A DNA stretch of 6,990 bases from Pseudomonadota bacterium (GCA_018897875.1 JAHIKF010000117.1:1-6990), one strand, 5' to 3'. Positions 1-5,286 are shown, counted from the stretch's first letter. Made by a program: numbers and translations. The notes: generated by a model from the letters alone, not told the origin.

Positions 1-88
1 AAAATCTTTCCCCCCACAAATGCCCGTAGAGGATATGCAGATCATGAACTAAACGCTTCGCGTGGATGGTAGTCGGCCCCGACTCCAT
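1..88 (-). CDS. N-terminal part of unidentified protein, runs off left edge
   Basis: An open frame begins at ATG (88-86, minus) and stays open for 29 codons to the window edge. The start is supported by a strong Shine-Dalgarno, GGGGAGG, eight bases upstream. The peptide begins MESGPTTIHAKRL and ends LHILYGHLWGERF. I do not recognise the family. The last 13 residues match LVILRGHLWGGRF, encoded on the plus strand near 5480-5520, at 10 of 13 positions, so the two loci probably descend from related genes. It is divergent from the recombinase at 217, with only 128 bp between starts. Too little is present to infer a role. The ribosome-binding site and the match to the second locus make it likely to be a real gene. 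Confidence 0.5.
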   Translation of the reverse strand, partial: MESGPTTIHAKRLVHDLHILYGHLWGERF

Positions 89-149
89 TGATTCAGCCTC
101 CCCGATGACCGCAGTCCTTCCAGAATCAAAATCCTACCTCCTTATTTCC

Positions 150-176
150 TTGTATGCCCAGATAGTTACCTATAGT
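150..176 (+). promoter_or_regulatory. Candidate promoter for the recombinase gene
   Basis: TTGTAT (150-155) and TATAGT (171-176) resemble sigma-70 -35 and -10 boxes, but the 15-bp spacer is shorter than the usual 17. Transcription would start near 183, inside or just past the left arm of the hairpin at 169-221, so the element's own mRNA would largely lack that arm. This is inferred from sequence resemblance only. Confidence 0.25.
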
Positions 177-221
177 TTTCTCCATAGATCCAGACAACCC
201 AGACTAGGAGGAAACTATGGG
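169..221 (+). promoter_or_regulatory. Stem-loop covering RBS and start codon of the recombinase
   Basis: Bases 169-183 pair with 207-221 in an unbroken 15-bp stem, counting two G-U pairs (171/219 and 179/211), with a 23-nt loop. The right arm contains nearly all of the Shine-Dalgarno AGGAGG (206-211) and the whole ATG (217-219). RNA transcribed from outside the element would form this stem and hide the start site. RNA starting at the candidate internal promoter would not. IS10 and IS50 are known to use this arrangement to block translation from read-through transcripts; its use here is inferred. Confidence 0.55.
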
Positions 222-893
222 CAAGCTACACGATCAGATGGAAGGGGACTTGATTCTCAAGGCCTACAGTCCTCATACCCAGAAGGCCTATCTGCGCGGT
301 GCGCGCCACTTCGCCAGACACTATATGAGGTCCCCCCAAGAGATGGGGGAGCAGGAGGTGCGCGATTTTCTTCTGCATCTGGTCCGGGATCGGAACGCCT
401 CTCCGGCAACGCAGGACATGTATGTCAACGCCCTCAAGTTCCTCTATGCTGTTACCCTCAAACGACCCGAGGTAGTAAAGGACCTCTCCCATCCCAAACG
501 GCCTAAAACCCTCCCGGTCATTCTCAGCCCGGCAGAGGTGCTCCGAGTCTTTGCGGCCATCCACTCGGTTAAGTACAAAGCCATCATTGCCACCGCCTAT
601 GCGGCCGGACTCAGGATCTCAGAGGTATGCTCCCTCTCGGTCTCAAATATCGACAGCCTGAGGATGCGCATTCATATCCGCTCGGGAAAGGGTAAAAAAG
701 ATCGCTACGTCATGCTGGGAGAGAGCCTCCTAACTCTGCTGCGCCAGTACTACCAAGCCGTCCGGCCTCAAGGAAAATACCTTTTCCCGGGACAGAAACC
801 CCACAGTCACATCTCCACCTCGTCAGTGAGCCGGGTTTTGCAAAAGGTCATCCAAGAGACGGGGCTGTCAAAGAAGGTCACCATGCACACCTT

Positions 894-926
894 GCGCCAC
901 TATGCCGAGTTCCGAACTATGCCGAG
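894..926 (+). repeat. Left arm of 33-bp perfect inverted repeat
   Basis: This segment is the exact reverse complement of 1239-1271. It consists of seven bases of target (GCGCCAC, recombinase codons) followed by two TATGCCGAG motifs. Identity ends at both outer and inner edges (893 against 1272, and 927 against 1238). A normal terminal inverted repeat would not include flanking target sequence. Confidence 0.9.
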
Positions 927-993
927 TGACCAGATTTAATCTTTGAATTATGAATGATTTGGCTATGATCAACTCGGCATAGTCTGACGAGGT

Positions 994-1137
994 TTAGAGC
1001 GCCTTCAAGAACTGTAAGGCGGATTGTTGACTGTAGCCTTGTTGAGACAGTAAAGGCGCATAGGCTGGTATAACGCCGCACAATGGGCCTTGGTCCATCT
1101 TTTGAGGGAGGTTGCTCTCTGTAAAGAACCTGGGCAT
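994..1137 (-). pseudogene. Truncated start of a second tyrosine recombinase inside the insertion
   Basis: ATG at 1137-1135 opens a 47-residue frame ending at TAA (996-994). AGGAG eight bases upstream is a good ribosome-binding site. The peptide begins MPRFFTESNLPQK and contains YAPLLSQQGYSQQSALQFL. This resembles the N-terminal SAM-like domain of tyrosine recombinases, where a Y-x-L..L-x-x-x-G-Y-S pattern is common. The frame stops close to an inverse TATGCCGAG motif at 973-981, so the catalytic domain appears to have been deleted when the non-autonomous element formed. The gene lies between inverted 11-mers at 971-981 and 1184-1194. The family call rests on a short match. A longer overlapping frame (917-1177) is less likely, because it lacks this match and its own ribosome-binding site. 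Confidence 0.4.
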
Positions 1138-1138
1138 G

Positions 1139-1177
1139 ATGTCTTCTCCTTTGAATAGGTTTGTTAGGAGAAGACAT
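1139..1177 (-). promoter_or_regulatory. Perfect stem-loop hiding the RBS of the truncated recombinase
   Basis: Bases 1139-1150 and 1166-1177 form a perfect 12-bp stem with a 15-nt loop. Read on the minus strand, the 3' arm contains the ribosome-binding site AGGAG and ends one base before the ATG (1137). The stem would block translation in any transcript that includes both arms. Confidence 0.6.
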
Positions 1178-1238
1178 AAAACCTATGCCGAGTTTACAAG
1201 CAGAGAAACGTTGGTCTCTTTGGGATTTAAATCATCGG

Positions 1239-1271
1239 CTCGGCATAGTTCGGAACTCGGCATAGTGGCGC
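1239..1271 (-). repeat. Right arm of 33-bp perfect inverted repeat
   Basis: Exact reverse complement of 894-926. Its outer seven bases, GTGGCGC, are an inverted copy of the target that lies beside the left end. This suggests that the right end was copied from the left end together with its flank. Confidence 0.9.
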
Positions 1272-1298
1272 TTATGCCGAGATCGGCATAAGCGCCAC
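1265..1298. repeat. 34-bp palindrome at the right insertion junction
   Basis: Bases 1265-1280 are perfectly complementary to 1283-1298, leaving only GA in the centre. The outer seven bases of each arm are the target sequence GCGCCAC and its inverse, and the inner parts are TATGCCGA and its inverse. Such a near-perfect palindrome would extrude as a cruciform or single-strand hairpin and is usually unstable in replication. Confidence 0.9.
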
Positions 1299-1473
1299 TG
1301 CTTTGCCACCCATCTGCTGGAGGCCGGCACCGATATCCGTATTCTGCAGGTCCTCCTGGGCCATAGCTCCATCCTCACCACCCTGCGTTATACCCACATC
1401 ACCGATCGGCTGGTCCAGAAACTGGTGAGCCCCCTGGACATGATCTACCCCGCCACTTGAAGGGGGCTGCCTC

Positions 1474-1806
1474 ATGCCCAGACCAGCCCTGGAGGTGGCC
1501 CAGATCTTTCGCCACCATGGCCCAGACTACCGGGAAAACCATCGCCTCAGCCCGGAGCAGCACAAGGCCATGCGGAATATCGAACGTTGCCGCACCGCCC
1601 ATTTAGGCGGACATGTGGACTTTTGCAGCCATGGCTGCGGCTACCTGGCGATCTCCTACAATTCCTGCCGCAATCGCCACTGTCCTAAGTGCCAGAGCTT
1701 ACAACAGGCCAAGTGGCTGGAAGCGCGCCTGGAACGACTCCTGCCCACCCGCTACTTTCACCTGGTGGTCACCCTGCCCCACGAACTCAATCCGCTGGTT
1801 TTTTAG
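1474..1806 (+). pseudogene. IS91-family HUH transposase, N-terminal fragment
   Basis: The 110-residue frame begins 13 bp after the recombinase stop, with a GGGGG Shine-Dalgarno upstream. It carries the hallmark zinc-binding N-terminus of IS91/IS801/ISCR-type transposases: C39 and C51-x-x-x-C55, then YNSCRNRHCPKC at 62-73, followed by the WLEARLERLLPTRYFHLVVTLPHELNP segment. Family members are about 350-400 residues, so roughly 70 percent is missing, including the HUH motif and catalytic tyrosine(s) that nick and rejoin single-stranded DNA. The frame ends at TAG (1804-1806), which falls in foreign sequence at the break. The stop codon overlaps that of the opposing hydrolase gene. The truncated protein could bind zinc but cannot transpose. 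Confidence 0.9.
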
Positions 1807-3259
1807 AATCTTCCCCCAGCCACCTGAGCCTGGCGGCCATCCCCTTTCAAAGAGGAAGGTAGCTTCTCCCGGCCTACCATGGCCAGGTGCTCATCCAGCC
1901 AGTCGAGAATCCGCTGGTTGGAAATAGCTAAAGCGCCCATCTGGCAGTGCATGGAGGCCATATCCTTCCGGGTGAACGGCATGAAAGTCTTGGGGCACCT
2001 CAGGGCTTCAAATAATTGCCTGGCCTGCCCTGGTGTGAACTGATCGTCATCGTTGTCCACCACCAGGGTAGGGCATTTGATGAATGGGGCCGCGTCCCTG
2101 AGATTATAGTCGGATAGGGCCAGGACGAACTCTGCCGGCGATTTCTTGCCAAAAGCAAACATGCCATGGTCCATGGACCAGCGAAACCCCGGATCTTCTT
2201 TCATCTTACGGCGCAACTCCAGATTAACTGGCGGGAGTTCTTTGGCCATGGCTTTTAGGGCCAGTTTTCTTTCCGCTGAGGTTTTGCCCGGGATCTTACC
2301 CTCCGCCAGGTCATAGACTCCGGTATTGGCGACGAGCGCAGCCAGCCGGGGGTCAAATGCCGCAGCTCGGGGCGCCAGGTAGCCGCCCATGCTGATACCC
2401 ATGAGGGCCAGCCGCCGGGGGGGTCAAACTCCGGCCTGGTCAAGGCAAAATCCACCACCGGGGTCACTACTTTTTCCCAATCCGGACGGAAATACAGGTG
2501 CTGTTCCCGCAGGGCCCCTCCCTGGCCGGGGCCCTCGAAAATCAGCACATTATAGCCTCGTCGCAGGGCGAAGATCGCCACTTCCAGGTAGAGTTCTTCA
2601 GCGGTTCCGTCGAACCCGGTTTGCAAGATTAACGTTTTGCGAGGAGTTCGGGAATTGTCAGGCCGGCAGACATAGCCGGGCAGGGTGGTACCCCCATAGG
2701 GTATCTTTACGACTTCTATGGGATGATTGCATAAGCGGGCGGCCCGGCGGAAAGTTTCTCGGCTCTGGCGCCAGGTCTCCAGGATGCGAGGATCCCGGGG
2801 ATTGCCATGCAAATAAAACTCTGCGGTACGGTAATAGTTGCTGGCTCTCAGGAAAGCTTCTCGGGCGCTAACCCGGTGCCTTCTTGCCAGGCAGGCCTCC
2901 CCAATGCACCTGATGCGGTCGGCCAGGGCGCGCCACTCAGCATACCAAGACTCCTCATCTCCTTCCTTGATGTGCCTGGCGGTTTCCAGACACTCGTTAA
3001 TATCCGACCCCCCCGTCAGGGTATAGCCCAGGGTGCGTCGCAGTTCGAAATCATAGGTCTTGTCTTGAAAAATGATGTGGCCAGGACCCATGGGACTCGC
3101 CTTGCCCATTACCTGCTTCGGGGAGCTTTTAGATTTCAGGGTTGCTTCTGGGAAATCTGCTACCTGCCCCTCTGGCCAAGCCTTCCCATGTGCCGCCAAG
3201 CTAAACACTAAAGCGGCCCCGAATACACAAACTCCTAATCTTGACTTCTTGCGGGACAT
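1803..3259 (-). pseudogene. Exported alpha/beta hydrolase, frameshifted in a 7-base homopolymer
   Basis: Two overlapping minus-strand frames (3259 to about 2417, and 2423 to 1803) make one 485-residue protein if a single C is added to the C7 run (plus-strand G7, 2417-2423). Residues 1-25 form a signal peptide (MSRKKSRLGVCVFGAALVF...). About 95-175 form a helical region containing SWYAEWRALADR and RASNYYRTAEF, typical of the FrsA / 2,6-dihydropseudooxynicotine-hydrolase-like group. The alpha/beta core follows with QTGFDGTAEE (213-222) and FEGPGQGG, the nucleophile elbow GISMGG (S290), an acid at 404-406 (VVDNDDDQFTP) and H438 (MHCQMGA). The substrate cannot be told. ATG 3259 was chosen over TTG 3271 because it directly precedes the positively charged signal-peptide start; no strong ribosome-binding site is seen. 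The last 25 residues may be derived from the junction with the IS91 remnant. A sequencing error or programmed slippage could also explain the shift. Confidence 0.8.
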
Positions 3260-3287
3260 GGCTAGTAGCAATCCCTATTTATACATA

Positions 3288-3469
3288 ACGTCATAAATAA
3301 TTGGACATGCTTATGGTTCAAGCCGCTTTAATACCGTTCATTTTGTCACCCTGAGCCGCAGGCGAAGGGTCTCTTGATTGTCGGTGAATACGAGATTCTT
3401 CGCCGCCTGCGGCGGCTCAGAATGACAAAAGGGGGACACCCGGCCACATGTTCATAAATTAATGACGCT
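3288..3469. repeat. MITE-like imperfect inverted repeat
   Basis: The core arms, 3341-3374 and 3392-3430, are imperfect inverse copies starting TTTTGTCA and containing CTGAGCCG...CAGGCG...GAAG; the right arm carries an extra CCG/GGCG block. They are separated by a short loop. Weaker outer arms, 3289-3309 and 3449-3469, both read CGTCAT...ACATG when oriented alike (16 of 21 bases). Small inverted repeats of the type TGTCATTCTGAGCCG...GCGAAG are common as dispersed, protein-free elements in environmental bacteria. The outer boundaries are uncertain. Confidence 0.55.
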
Positions 3470-3856
3470 GTGTATAGCTTAAATTACTAAGCGAAATTAA
3501 TTTCTAACCGGAGAAAATCTCCTTATCAATGTAATGATAACACAAATTTCCCCCTAAAAAGCTGCCATTCGCCACGTTCAACCATCTCCGGGGGATCATT
3601 CTAAAAATCCCCGCTAATAGTTACAATTGGGAATGAGACAGAGGCTGGGATCAGAATGCAAGCATTCTTGCCATCAACGAAACTTCTCAGTAATTCCAAA
3701 TATTTGAAGATATGATATGGATAGCGAAACCATTCAAAATGATTTTTAGGAGCGGAGATATAGCAGAGAGCACTACTTCTTACCCAACCGGACTGAGTGA
3801 AGGCCAGGATTTCTTAGCGTGCCTGTAGGTGGTATGTCCATGTGGCTTCGCCCTTT

Positions 3857-3894
3857 CCCCTGGCCCACCATTATCGGATGGTGTTGGCCTGGGG
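3857..3894. other. Imperfect hairpin in intergenic DNA
   Basis: CCCCTGGCCCACCAT (3857-3871) is nearly complementary to ATGGTGTTGGCCTGGGG (3878-3894), with one mismatch and a two-base bulge region. No T-run follows on either strand, so it is not a clear terminator. Its role is unknown. Confidence 0.4.
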
Positions 3895-4126
3895 TTCTTA
3901 GACCGTCACCCCGTGAGAATCTGCGACCCAAGGGAGTTTTATTTTCAAAATCTACAAAAAAGGTTCAGTTAGAGGAAAACTTGTGCTATCGTGCGTTCTA
4001 TAATACGATTGGGCCACAAAAAGGGGGACTTCTTTGGGATATCAACCCGGACGGCAGGTTTTAAAACCATTTTTTACCGTCGTGGCCAAGGCTGCGGCAT
4101 AATCTCAGTTTATAGGGTGAAAAGCG

Positions 4127-5041
4127 ATGCGGAGAAAGATTTTTTGGAACGTCTTGGCTATGGTATGCTTGAGCCTGACCGCCGGGCCGGCCGGGGCCGG
4201 CACCCCCGGCACCCTGAAGTGGGTTGGCTGGGGGTGGAACACCTCCCCGGCTCTGGGCGCCGGTGGCACCATTTACGTGGGCTTGACTAAATACCTCCTT
4301 GCCGTCAAGCCCGATGGCACCACGAAGTGGGGCTTCACCACGGGGGATTCTGTTTACTCCTCCCCGGCCCTGGGCGCCGATGGCACCATTTACGTGGGCT
4401 CGAATGATAACAAGCTCTATGCCGTCAACCCCGACGGCACCCAGAAGTGGGCCTTCACTACGGGAAGTGTGGTTAGATCCTCCCCGGCCCTGGGCGCCGA
4501 TGGCACCATCTACGTGGGATCAGCTGATGGTAAGCTCTATGCCGTCAACTCCGACGGCACCCAGAAGTGGGCCTTCCCCATGGGAGGTTATGTTCAGTCC
4601 TCCCCGGCCCTGGGCGCCGATGGCACCATCTACGTGGGATCATATGATGGTAAGCTCTATGCCGTCAACCCCGACGGCACCCAGAAGTGGGCCTTCCCCA
4701 CGGGGGGTTATGTTTACTCCTCCCCGGCCCTGGGCGCCGATGGCACCATCTATGTGGGATCAGCTGATGGCAAGCTCTATGCCGTCAAGCCCGACGGCAC
4801 CCAGAAGTGGGCCTTCACCACGGGAGGTCGGGTTGAGTCCTCCCCGGCCCTGGGCGCCGATGGCACCATTTACGTGGGCTCGCGGGACGACCATCTCTAT
4901 GCCGTTTACGGCGATTCTCCGGGCCTGGCCAACTCGCCTTGGCCGATGTTTCAACATGATGTGCGGCATACGGGCAGGGCGGGTTATATTCCTCCCAACA
5001 CAAATATGGCGCCTATTAACAGCTTGCTCCTGAGCGACTAA
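4127..5041 (+). CDS. Exported PQQ-like beta-propeller repeat protein
   Basis: The 304-residue protein begins with a signal peptide (MRRKIFWNVLAMVCLSLTAG, probable cleavage near AGA/G at 24-25), so it should be exported. Residues 31 to about 260 hold six repeats: one of 36 residues, four of 40, and a partial sixth. The consensus is KWAF-TTG, then SSPALGADGTIYVGS and KLYAVNPDGTQ. This is the PQQ-like / BamB-like propeller blade pattern: W at the start, G-x-I-Y-V-G strand, L-Y-A-V strand. After the last blade comes SPWPMFQHDVRHTGRAG, a segment often found with this family. Six blades could form a small propeller. No enzyme residues or PQQ ligands are evident, so a binding or scaffold role is more likely. 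The ribosome-binding site is weak (AGGGTG about eight bases upstream). It is monocistronic; a strong terminator lies 207 bp downstream. Confidence 0.85.
   Translation: MRRKIFWNVLAMVCLSLTAGPAGAGTPGTLKWVGWGWNTSPALGAGGTIYVGLTKYLLAVKPDGTTKWGFTTGDSVYSSPALGADGTIYVGSNDNKLYAVNPDGTQKWAFTTGSVVRSSPALGADGTIYVGSADGKLYAVNSDGTQKWAFPMGGYVQSSPALGADGTIYVGSYDGKLYAVNPDGTQKWAFPTGGYVYSSPALGADGTIYVGSADGKLYAVKPDGTQKWAFTTGGRVESSPALGADGTIYVGSRDDHLYAVYGDSPGLANSPWPMFQHDVRHTGRAGYIPPNTNMAPINSLLLSD
4217..4906 (+). repeat. In-frame tandem repeat, 120-bp unit
   Basis: Repeat starts fall at 4217, 4325, 4445, 4565, 4685 and 4805; the first is 108 bp and the rest are exactly 120 bp. The segment encoding SSPALGADGTI is identical or nearly so at the DNA level in units 2-6, including synonymous positions. 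Differences cluster in one variable patch after the KWAF motif (for example DSVY, SVVR, GYVQ, GYVY, GRVE) and another in the SNDN/SADG/SYDG/SRDD turn. Such DNA identity points to recent duplication or ongoing gene conversion. Confidence 0.9.
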
Positions 5042-5115
5042 AACATCGGGGGTAGGGTAAACTCTCTTTATCCTGGCGGACCTGATATTGGCATGCATCA
5101 GACCGCAGCCCATAG

Positions 5116-5141
5116 GGCGGGAAAGCATAGCGCATCCCGCC
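5116..5141. repeat. REP-like short hairpin
   Basis: GGCGGGA (5116-5122) and TCCCGCC (5135-5141) form a perfect stem around a 12-nt loop, and two more base pairs are possible outside it. It lies just downstream of a minus-strand scrap resembling the start of a REP-associated transposase, the usual partner of such hairpins. Confidence 0.45.
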
Positions 5142-5209
5142 TTTACCATCATGGGGTTCCCACAGCGTTCCAGCAGCGTGACCGAGAAAAAGAACGTGCC
5201 GCCAGGCAT
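5120..5209 (-). pseudogene. Scrap resembling the N-terminus of a REP-associated (RAYT) transposase
   Basis: From ATG at 5209-5207 the minus strand encodes MPGGTFFFSVTLLER. This matches the characteristic PGGT-(Y/F)-FFTV start of Y1-type REP-associated tyrosine transposases, HUH enzymes that act on REP hairpins. Similarity ends after about 15 residues (near 5165). The expected continuation and the HUH and Tyr motifs are absent; the frame continues into sequence I do not recognise and overlaps the end of the propeller gene. It is most likely the end of a decayed element or part of a dispersed repeat. The match is short but distinctive. Confidence 0.4.
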
Positions 5210-5247
5210 AAAGGCGCGTTAAAGGAACCTTAACGGTTCTGTGGTGC

Positions 5248-5283
5248 AGAGAAGCCCTGGAACCAATCCAGGGCTTCTCTTTT
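5248..5283 (+). terminator. Intrinsic terminator
   Basis: AGAGAAGCCCTGGA (5248-5261) pairs perfectly with TCCAGGGCTTCTCT (5267-5280) over a 5-nt loop (ACCAA), and TTT follows directly. The 14-bp GC-containing stem and T tract fit a Rho-independent terminator reading rightward. It is well placed to end the propeller transcript, although it is 207 bp past the stop codon. Confidence 0.8.
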
Positions 5284-5286
5284 AGG

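Larger units (their letters stand above)
901..1298. mobile_element. Insertion of a TATGCCGAG-repeat element into the recombinase gene
   Basis: About 390 bp separate two halves of a recombinase that join perfectly without it. The 7-bp target GCGCCAC occurs directly at 894-900 and 1292-1298, consistent with a target-site duplication. The element is built from TATGCCGAG motifs: forward at 901, 918, 1184 and 1273, inverse at 973, 1239 and 1256, and an eight-base inverse copy at 1283. The paired copies at each end start 17 bp apart, and the spacer between them holds the small palindrome GTTCCGAAC. Inside lies only a truncated recombinase start on the minus strand, so the element is non-autonomous. 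I cannot name an IS family from memory. The motif clusters look like recombinase-binding arms, which is inference. Confidence 0.75.
217..1460 (+). pseudogene. Tyrosine recombinase (phage-integrase type), split by an insertion
   Basis: Joining 217-900 to 1299-1460 restores one frame of 281 residues, a normal size for a small site-specific tyrosine recombinase. The N-terminal SAM-like DNA-binding domain spans about residues 10-85 and the catalytic domain about 100-270. All catalytic positions are visible: R133 (GLRISE), Lys at 158-160 (KGKKDR), H224 and R227 (HTLRH), H250 (LLGHSS) and nucleophile Y259 (LRYTHI). The insertion lies directly after residue 228, so the uninterrupted upstream frame (ending at 939) loses the last His and the Tyr and must be inactive. 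The start is set by AGGAGG five bases before ATG. It lies 13 bp before the IS91-type transposase gene. Some IS91-family elements are known to carry such a recombinase upstream of tnpA, so both probably belonged to one element. Its role in that element's movement is not known to me. Confidence 0.9.
150..1803 (+). mobile_element. Remnant of an IS91-like element with recombinase and HUH transposase
   Basis: The recombinase gene and the start of an IS91-family transposase lie head to tail with 13 bp between them, which suggests a single transposable unit. The left limit is not defined: it lies somewhere between the 5' end of the leftward gene (88) and the recombinase start (217). IS91 elements lack conventional terminal inverted repeats, so I cannot place it precisely. 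The right limit is the break at about 1800, where transposase coding sequence stops and the opposing hydrolase gene begins. Everything downstream of transposase codon 110, including the catalytic region and the replication end, is missing. The unit is dead twice over: truncation of the transposase and insertion in the recombinase. Confidence 0.65.
3260..4126. other. Long intergenic stretch without a recognisable gene
   Basis: Apart from the inverted repeat at 3288-3469 and the hairpin at 3857-3894, I see no supported gene in either strand. The part from 3470 to 3800 is AT-richer than its neighbours and has no open frame of note. A short open frame at 3819-4064 has no ribosome-binding site and no recognisable sequence. 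A TATAAT at 3999-4004 could be a -10 box for the propeller gene at 4127, but no -35 lies at the right distance. Confidence 0.5.

Noticed and set aside
917..1177. Leftward 86-residue frame inside the insertion
   Set aside because: It lacks a ribosome-binding site for its start and its sequence is unlike any family I know. The overlapping 47-residue frame at 1137-994 has a good ribosome-binding site and a recombinase-like N-terminus.
2389..3296. Several plus-strand frames opposite the hydrolase
   Set aside because: The minus strand carries clear hydrolase motifs throughout; the plus frames have no motif and no ribosome-binding site.
3590..3613. Hairpin GGGGAT...ATCCCC in the intergenic region
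   Set aside because: A six- to seven-bp stem with a long AT loop and no T-run is weak and could occur by chance.
4217..4906. Possible CRISPR-like array
   Set aside because: The repeats are 120 bp, directly adjacent and in frame, and encode beta-propeller blades. There are no unique spacers of the CRISPR kind.
4299..5033. Second repetitive frame within the propeller gene (plus strand)
   Set aside because: It is the other-frame image of the 120-bp repeat; periodicity alone keeps it open. It has no signal peptide or ribosome-binding site and is not a recognisable family.
4760..5209. Leftward 149-residue frame over the end of the propeller gene
   Set aside because: Only its first 15 residues resemble a known protein (RAYT). 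The remainder runs antisense through the propeller repeats and is a shadow of that gene.
5042..5247. Riboswitch or structured RNA upstream of the terminator at 5248
   Set aside because: The terminator follows 200 bp of non-coding DNA, so I looked for conserved riboswitch cores, but found no recognisable one and no gene directly downstream to regulate.
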